The translations under genes and the position numbers were made by a program. Positions 59,401 to 64,000 of a stretch of DNA of 64,000 nt are shown in pieces. The notes beneath the pieces are model-generated. The model had not been told where the DNA came from. It did not search any database and was given only the letters and a program-made list of their open reading frames with translations. The stretch lies in assembly GCF_900105675.1 (NCBI RefSeq), contig NZ_LT629786.1:1612001-1676000 (forward strand). The letters are read 5' to 3'. Each line of letters starts with the position of its first letter. Position 1 is the stretch's first letter. The DNA is from Pseudomonas synxantha (GTDB lineage Bacteria; Pseudomonadota; Gammaproteobacteria; Pseudomonadales; Pseudomonadaceae).

Positions 59401-61253
59401 GCCAACTGCCGCTCGACAATGACGTGCTGATCGTCGTACCGATAACGCTCGCTTTCCCCTACGGCATTGGTCGCGCAAACCAGTCGTCCGTCTTCGTCAT
59501 AGGCGTAGGAAACGACGTTCTGCTCGGTCTCCCAGACGTAGGGCCCACGGTCTTTGGCGCGATGAACCTGGTAGTCCACCGCGACGATGCGATCCAGCTC
59601 ATAGCGCAGCAACAGTGAGCGACCAGCTCCGTTATCCAACCGCTCAATTCGCCCGGAATGATCACGGCAAATGCGCAGGCGGTTGTCATACGCATCACTG
59701 ATCGAGACCAGCACACCATCACGAAAGTGATAAAACCGCGACGCCTGGGCCAGCACTAACTCATCAGGTGCCGAGCCCAGGTAGATCGCCGCTTCGGCCA
59801 GGCTGTTGGTGATCGCCGGTCGAGAATCTGTGGGCAACGGAAACTGCGTACGGCGATTCTCATGGTCGGTCCACACCACCGACTCGCCCGACACAACAAG
59901 CCTGTGCGCCAGCGCGTGACTCCAGCCAAACCCCAACCCACAATCCACTTCCACCGCACTGGTGCGATACAAGCGTGTCCACTCAAACGGTAAAACCCCG
60001 TCCAGGGCACCATCGGTGAGGGTCAGCAATTCCTCCCCGGTGACCATCGACACCGGGCAGCCGTTGGTAACGGTCTTGTCCGCTGGCGCCGCCGCATCCC
60101 CCTTGGGATTCGAAGCCACGACAGGCACATCATCCACACGCTCTTTCTGCTTCAGCACCGCGTTCTGCCGCGCCTTCCAGCGCATCTGCATCGTGCCTTG
60201 CTTCAGCCCGCCGACCACCCCGCGAACCGCCACCGCTTTGTAACGGTCAACCGCCTGCATGAACTTCGTGAGAATCGCCAGCACTCCCTCCACGAAGCCC
60301 AATGCCGCCGCAAGAATCTGCTTGCCGTACTTGACCAGGCGCATGCTCAAATACGCCACGCCCGCCGCTGGCAACGCGATGGTCAACACTGCGCCAATCA
60401 TCAGATCAATCAGCAGCGACACCATAAAACTGGCGGCTGCCTGCGCAACTTCACTGGGCGGTAACGCGTCCAGCCAGATCATGGCGGTGCGCAGTAACAG
60501 GTACAGCGCCGCTTCATCACTGGCCAGCAGCATCGCCTGCTCCATGACCCTGGGCGCATCGGTGGCGATCTGCGCCAACTTGGCCGCCTCGCTGCCCAGT
60601 TGCTCGACGTACTTCAACGGGTCTTCAAGCATCGCCTGCACCAGCTTGAGGCTGTCCCACACGTCATGGATCGCCGCCCAGCTGCCTGCCAGCACGCCGC
60701 TGCCAATCGCGCTGGCAGTAGAGCTTTCCCAGTGGGGTTTGAAGCTTTTCCACTGCGACCGAAGCCACTGTTCCAAGTCCGCCGTCAGCCCGGCATAGGA
60801 GGTAAACAAGTCGTCCACTTGCTGCGCTGAAACACCACCCTGAACCCGCACCTGATAGCGCCCGCCGGCGGCGCAGTAGTGCGAACCCTTGCCGTGCTTA
60901 TCGAGCATCACCCGCGTGGAACTGCCGTCATCCAGGCCAATCACCTCAACCGGGATATCGCCAATCGGCACGTCATACGCTGATTCGAATTTGCTCTCGA
61001 TCTTCAGCACGCCACCCACCGGGCAGCGGGCCACGGTAGAAAAATCCGCGTCGCTAAGGCTTACCGAACGCTGGGAATCCCCAACCCGTAACACCCGGTC
61101 CATGCCCAGCAACGACGGCATATCCGCTGCATGACTGACCGAATCCAGCGCACGCGAATACCAGGCGCCCATCTGCTGGCGGTACTCCACCAGGCTCTGA
61201 TGGAAACCATCCAGCTCGTGTTCGATAGCGGCGATGTGGGTGGCGTGGGTCAT
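56481..61253 (-). CDS. Rhs polymorphic toxin
   Basis: A 1590-residue Rhs protein. The N-terminal 330 residues are helical, with a hydrophobic stretch (MVSLLIDLMIGAVLTIALPAAGVAYL), and lack a PAAR domain. DUF6531 follows (GVLPFEWTRLYRTSAVEVDCGLGFGW), then many YD repeats (YDxxGRL) that build the cocoon. The core ends in the conserved YNRHRYYNPDIGRYLTPDPV and TGWVDPLGL, after which the toxic tip begins. The variable C-terminal tip is about 192 residues (56484-57059), much lower in GC. It has a region HTVTKHGPEITDAALKQRAIDG and SSQFHSWKMQLN that may hold catalytic His residues, but I cannot assign the toxin class. The start at 61253 fits best; a codon at 61283 is possible. An immunity gene overlaps its stop. 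Delivery by type VI secretion is probable. Confidence 0.9.
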   Translation of the reverse strand: MTHATHIAAIEHELDGFHQSLVEYRQQMGAWYSRALDSVSHAADMPSLLGMDRVLRVGDSQRSVSLSDADFSTVARCPVGGVLKIESKFESAYDVPIGDIPVEVIGLDDGSSTRVMLDKHGKGSHYCAAGGRYQVRVQGGVSAQQVDDLFTSYAGLTADLEQWLRSQWKSFKPHWESSTASAIGSGVLAGSWAAIHDVWDSLKLVQAMLEDPLKYVEQLGSEAAKLAQIATDAPRVMEQAMLLASDEAALYLLLRTAMIWLDALPPSEVAQAAASFMVSLLIDLMIGAVLTIALPAAGVAYLSMRLVKYGKQILAAALGFVEGVLAILTKFMQAVDRYKAVAVRGVVGGLKQGTMQMRWKARQNAVLKQKERVDDVPVVASNPKGDAAAPADKTVTNGCPVSMVTGEELLTLTDGALDGVLPFEWTRLYRTSAVEVDCGLGFGWSHALAHRLVVSGESVVWTDHENRRTQFPLPTDSRPAITNSLAEAAIYLGSAPDELVLAQASRFYHFRDGVLVSISDAYDNRLRICRDHSGRIERLDNGAGRSLLLRYELDRIVAVDYQVHRAKDRGPYVWETEQNVVSYAYDEDGRLVCATNAVGESERYRYDDQHVIVERQLAGGASFFWAWEGVGKAARCVRHWASFSQMDTRYAWADDGRVTVHNADGSQEVYVHDDWARLVQRIDPDGAQHFKSYDDQGRLTVEQDPLGAVTAYQYDEAGRLVALFPGDDEPTSYEHDNGFVRVVRRGEAVWKYERNSQGDVTRRTDPDGQVTDYSYNKRGQLTGVWYPDHSCHRLVWNERGQLLEEQLPTGGIKRYRYDDLGRQVACEDEYGALTQYQWDSVGRLIRLVLPGGATREFSYNPYGKIIAERDELGHVTHYEYADGLHLISRRLNADGTQVHYRYDNARLLLTEIENEVGETYQLTYHPNGLLQQETGFDGQRTAYAYDLNGNLQEKTEYGDDNSQLITRYERDHAGRLVRKNLPDGSAIDYAYDRQGNLLSVEDGHWALAYEYDQQNRLVAEHQGWGTLRYGYDACGQLKNLRLPDNNRLTFNHDKGGHLATVELNGEVLTSHLFKNGREHQRQQGQLLSHYHYDDQNRLHAHAVTQHQNHRYQRQYDYDKSGNLTRLLDTRKGEHRYHYDPLARLTRADHSQDVQERFAHNPAGNLLMQDRPGPDIVAANRLVIQGDRHYDYDAFGNLIRERRGKGHQLVTEYGYDCQHRLISVTKPNGETASYRYDPFGRRISKTVDGKTTEFFWQGDKLIAEHHAERHRSYIYEPGSFRPLALLEGFGPQATTPYHYQLDHLGTPQELTTPTGEIVWSAHYRAYGQIARLDVGKIDNPLRFQGQYFDQESGLHYNRHRYYNPDIGRYLTPDPVKLAGGVNAYQYASNPTGWVDPLGLNNCPGSNGCLSRTGPENPLEKARVGEGQPSAPLPAGEQRRDRIKELSEANAKRRVLEIEETYDMHTVTKHGPEITDAALKQRAIDGTDPITGLPNPGGRGNLSSQFHSWKMQLNALNKALTRKSLGLDPFNGQDHNKNPTLKLELPGAGRGYRPNNRNPENPHLNENMNWFEIKFDRKNTSRPFTAFPAEKK

Positions 61254-61381
61254 CCGCGACCACTCCCCACGGGGGACGGCCACGCAACCAGCGCACTAAC
61301 AAGAAAAACCATCTGCAATCCCTCGCACTGTTCAATCAGGCGAGGGACTTTGCAGAGGTTTGCAGGGAGGGGGAGTAGAGC

Positions 61382-64000
61382 TTATCCGGCGTTTACGTGG
61401 GACGTTTCAGCAACCTCGTCGCGTAGCACCAGGCTGCACAGCGCCGGCAGGAACAACAGCGTCAACACCGTGCCCACCAACACCCCGCCAATCAACACAT
61501 AGGCCAGGGACGACCAGAACACCGACAGCGTCAGCGGAATAAACGCTAGCGCCGCTGCCAGTGCGGTGAGGATCACCGGACGCGCTCGACGCACCGTGGC
61601 TTCGATGATTGCCTCGCGAATCGCCATGCCGTGGTCCTGGTTCTGGCGAATCTGATCGGTGAAGATCAGCGTATTGCGCATCAGGATGCCGCCGATGCCG
61701 ATCAAGCCCAGGATCGCGTTAAACCCAAACGGTTGATTGAACAGCAGCAAGGTCGGCACTGCGCCAATCAAGCCCAGGGGCGCGGTGGCGAAGACCATCA
61801 ACATCACGCCGAATGAGCGCACCTGGAACATGATCACCGTGAGGGTCAGCAGGATCATGATCGGGAACAGCGCCGCCAGCGCCACGTTGGCCTTGGCGCT
61901 TTCTTCCACCGGGCCGCCGATGTCGATGTGGTAACCGGGCGGCAGCTTGGCGATCAGGGGTTGCAGGTCTTTGTACACGGCCATTTCCACATCGGGCGGT
62001 TGTACCCCGTCGATAATGTCGGCGCGCACTTCTACGGTGGTTGCGCGGTTACGGCGCTTGAGGATCGGCTCTTCCATCACCGCCTGGAAATGCCCGACCT
62101 GGGCCAGCGGCACCGACGTGCCGGCGCTGTTGGTCAGGGTCATGCTGTTGAGATTGGCGAGGTCTTCGCGCTGGCTGCCCTGGGCGCGGGCCACCACGGA
62201 TACGGTGCGGTTGCCTTCGCGCACTTCGGTGATCGGGTTGCCGCTGAGCAGGGCGTTGAGTTGGGATTTGACATCGTCGGGGGTGAAGCCGAGCAAGCGC
62301 AGGCGATCCTGGTCCAGCACCAGGCGATAACCGCTGGTGCGCTCGCCCCATTCGAGGAAGGTGTCACGGGTCAGCCGATTGGCGGCCACCACTTGGCGCA
62401 CTTGCTCGGACAGCCCGCGCAGCTCGTCCAGGTTGGGCCCGGATACACGGAACACTACGGGGAACGGCACCGGCGGGCCGAACACCAATTGGGTGACACG
62501 CACCCGCGCCGCTGGAAACTCACCAGCCGCGATGCGCTCGCGCATGCGCACTTTCAATGCGTCACGGGCGTGGGAGTCCGGGGTTTGCACGATCAACTTG
62601 GCGAATGCCGGGTCAGGCATTTCCGGGTTCAGCGACAGGAAGAACCGCGGTGCGCCGCCGCCTACATAGGTGTCGACCATGCTCGTCTGCGGCTCTTGCA
62701 GCAGGGCTTTCTCCACCTGCGCCGCCACTGCCTCAGTGCTTTTGAAGGCGCTGCCGGGCGGCATATACACTTCCAGGATCAGCTCCGAACGGTCGGAGTC
62801 GGGGAAGAACTGTTTCTTCACCACCGCCATACCCAGGCCGCACAGCACAAACGCGGCCACCACCAGCCCGGTCACCAGCCAGCGCCCGCGCACGCAGGCC
62901 TCCACCAAGCAACGGAGTTTCTGATAGTAACGCCCGGCATAAATCGCATCGTGCCCACCGGGCACAGGCTTGATCTGCGGCAACAGCTTCACGCCCAGAT
63001 AGGGCGTGAATACCACCGCCACCAACCACGATGAAATCAATGCAAAGCCGACGATCCAGAAGATATTCCCGGCGTACTCGCCTGCACCGGATCGCGCAAA
63101 CCCCACGGGTAAAAAACCGATGATCGTCACCAACGTACCGGTCAGCATGGGTGCGGCCGTGGAACTCCAGGCATAGGTCGCCGCATGGATACGATCAAAG
63201 CCTTCTTCGAGTTTCACCACCATCATCTCGATGGCGATGATCGCATCATCCACCAGCAAGCCCAGGGAAATGATCAGCGCGCCCAGGGTCACGCGGTCGA
63301 ATTCGCGCCCGGTGACCAGCATGATCACGAACACGATCGACAACGTCAGCGGCACGGCTGCCGCCACCACCAGGCCCACGCGAAAGCCCAGGGCCAGCAG
63401 GCTGATCAGCATCACCACGGCCAAGGCGACGAAGAACTTGAGCATGAACTCATTCACCGCCAGGCTGATGTTTTTCGCCTGGTCGGAAACCTTGACGAAG
63501 TTCACGCCCAGGGGCAGGTCGGCGCGGATTTTGGCTTCCTGGGCCTGCAGGCTCTGGTCCAGTTCCAGGCCGTTCCAGTGTTTCTCCATGATCACCCCGA
63601 GCATCAGCGCCGGGTCGCCCTGGTGGCGGATACGGTAGCTGGGCGGGTCCTCATAACCGCGGCTGACGCTGGCGACATCGGCAATGCGCAGCACGCGGCC
63701 ATTGACTTGCAGGGGCACATTTTCAATCAGCGCCAGGCTGTCGAAGGCACCGTCGATACGGATATACGCACGGGCGCCAGCGGTTTCGACAAAGCCCGAG
63801 GGCGCCACCGCGTTTTGTGCGGCGAGGGCGGCGAAAATCTGCTCGGGCTTGATGCCCAGGGTCGCCAGGCGCTCATAGGAAAACTCGACAAACACCCGTT
63901 GGGCCTGCTCGCCAAGAATATTGACCTTCTTCACCCCCGGCAGGTTGAGCAAACCCTGGCGCAGGGTCTCGGCCATTTGCACTTGCTGACGATGGGGCAG
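61382..64000 (-). CDS. RND family efflux transporter permease, N-terminus outside the window
   Basis: The C-terminal part (at least 866 residues) of an inner membrane RND pump, an exporter driven by protons. Seen are porter-domain sequences (ANRLTRDTFLEWGERTSGYRLV) and transmembrane motif region GALIISLGLLVDDAIIAIEMM, which holds the two Asp of the proton relay, as well as the late IMILLTLTVIMFQVRSFGVMLMVFATAPLGLIGAV and GIGGILMRNTLIFTDQIRQN. Length suggests only the first 150 residues or so are missing. It is not of the AcrB subgroup; features fit the broader metal/multidrug-type RND of Pseudomonas. An adaptor gene would lie beyond the window, upstream. Confidence 0.92.
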   Translation of the reverse strand: MPHRQQVQMAETLRQGLLNLPGVKKVNILGEQAQRVFVEFSYERLATLGIKPEQIFAALAAQNAVAPSGFVETAGARAYIRIDGAFDSLALIENVPLQVNGRVLRIADVASVSRGYEDPPSYRIRHQGDPALMLGVIMEKHWNGLELDQSLQAQEAKIRADLPLGVNFVKVSDQAKNISLAVNEFMLKFFVALAVVMLISLLALGFRVGLVVAAAVPLTLSIVFVIMLVTGREFDRVTLGALIISLGLLVDDAIIAIEMMVVKLEEGFDRIHAATYAWSSTAAPMLTGTLVTIIGFLPVGFARSGAGEYAGNIFWIVGFALISSWLVAVVFTPYLGVKLLPQIKPVPGGHDAIYAGRYYQKLRCLVEACVRGRWLVTGLVVAAFVLCGLGMAVVKKQFFPDSDRSELILEVYMPPGSAFKSTEAVAAQVEKALLQEPQTSMVDTYVGGGAPRFFLSLNPEMPDPAFAKLIVQTPDSHARDALKVRMRERIAAGEFPAARVRVTQLVFGPPVPFPVVFRVSGPNLDELRGLSEQVRQVVAANRLTRDTFLEWGERTSGYRLVLDQDRLRLLGFTPDDVKSQLNALLSGNPITEVREGNRTVSVVARAQGSQREDLANLNSMTLTNSAGTSVPLAQVGHFQAVMEEPILKRRNRATTVEVRADIIDGVQPPDVEMAVYKDLQPLIAKLPPGYHIDIGGPVEESAKANVALAALFPIMILLTLTVIMFQVRSFGVMLMVFATAPLGLIGAVPTLLLFNQPFGFNAILGLIGIGGILMRNTLIFTDQIRQNQDHGMAIREAIIEATVRRARPVILTALAAALAFIPLTLSVFWSSLAYVLIGGVLVGTVLTLLFLPALCSLVLRDEVAETSHVNAG

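Noticed and set aside
57000..61300. Long plus-strand frames opposite the Rhs gene
   Set aside because: They are antisense shadows of a highly repetitive GC-rich gene, with V- and A-rich translations and no ribosome sites.

Overview
The window reads as chromosomal DNA of a Pseudomonas of the P. fluorescens group. The grounds are high GC with pseudomonad codon use, repeated REP/REPIN doublets of the kind known from P. fluorescens, a Pseudomonas-type mdeA/mdeR methionine gamma-lyase locus, and small Pseudomonas-specific protein families. No ribosomal RNA, CRISPR array or complete insertion sequence was seen.

Layout. Positions 1-7190 are the right end of an integrated tailed-phage prophage: tail tip protein, tail fibre genes and assembly protein, endolysin, Rz with an embedded Rz1, a gene under a perfect LexA box, and a lipoprotein cargo gene. 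It stops at a 3' fragment of a tRNA-Ser(UGA), which is the attachment scar. From 7.2 to 20.8 kb come small stress and housekeeping genes (DHCW cupin, DUF1993, GNAT, AraC/LysE), a manganese catalase-small protein-ZIP transporter operon, a TonB-dependent receptor and a sigma-54 activator. That activator is divergent from a six-gene ABC importer operon of the glycerol type (21.1-27.1 kb), which has a sigma-54 promoter and a cluster of TGTTCA boxes.

The most interesting part is 27.1-35.6 kb. On the minus strand lies a compact RiPP-like cluster: a 43-residue acidic precursor-like peptide missed by ordinary length cut-offs, then a hairpin attenuator, a stand-alone YcaO enzyme, a SAM methyltransferase and a proline iminopeptidase-like hydrolase. 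The three enzyme genes overlap by four bases each. Divergent from it is a tight operon of a haem-oxygenase-like iron enzyme, a SAM methyltransferase and a GCS2-type carboxylate-amine ligase, followed by a zinc alcohol dehydrogenase. Neither cluster matches a described pathway that I can name.

From 35.6 to 54.3 kb come transporters and regulators: an AraC regulator, a bile-acid-type symporter, a SotB-like MFS exporter, sulfonate/taurine-type ABC genes, a LuxR-type regulator, mdeA/mdeR, a MocR regulator, rubredoxin with a TIM-barrel isomerase and a LysE exporter, a MASE2-GGDEF diguanylate cyclase and an M20 peptidase. Positions 54.4-61.3 kb hold an Rhs polymorphic toxin with its overlapping putative immunity gene and, downstream, three mutually paralogous putative orphan immunity genes, one broken by a four-base slippage deletion. 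Duplicated REPIN-containing segments flank this array. The window ends in an RND efflux pump gene that runs off the right edge.
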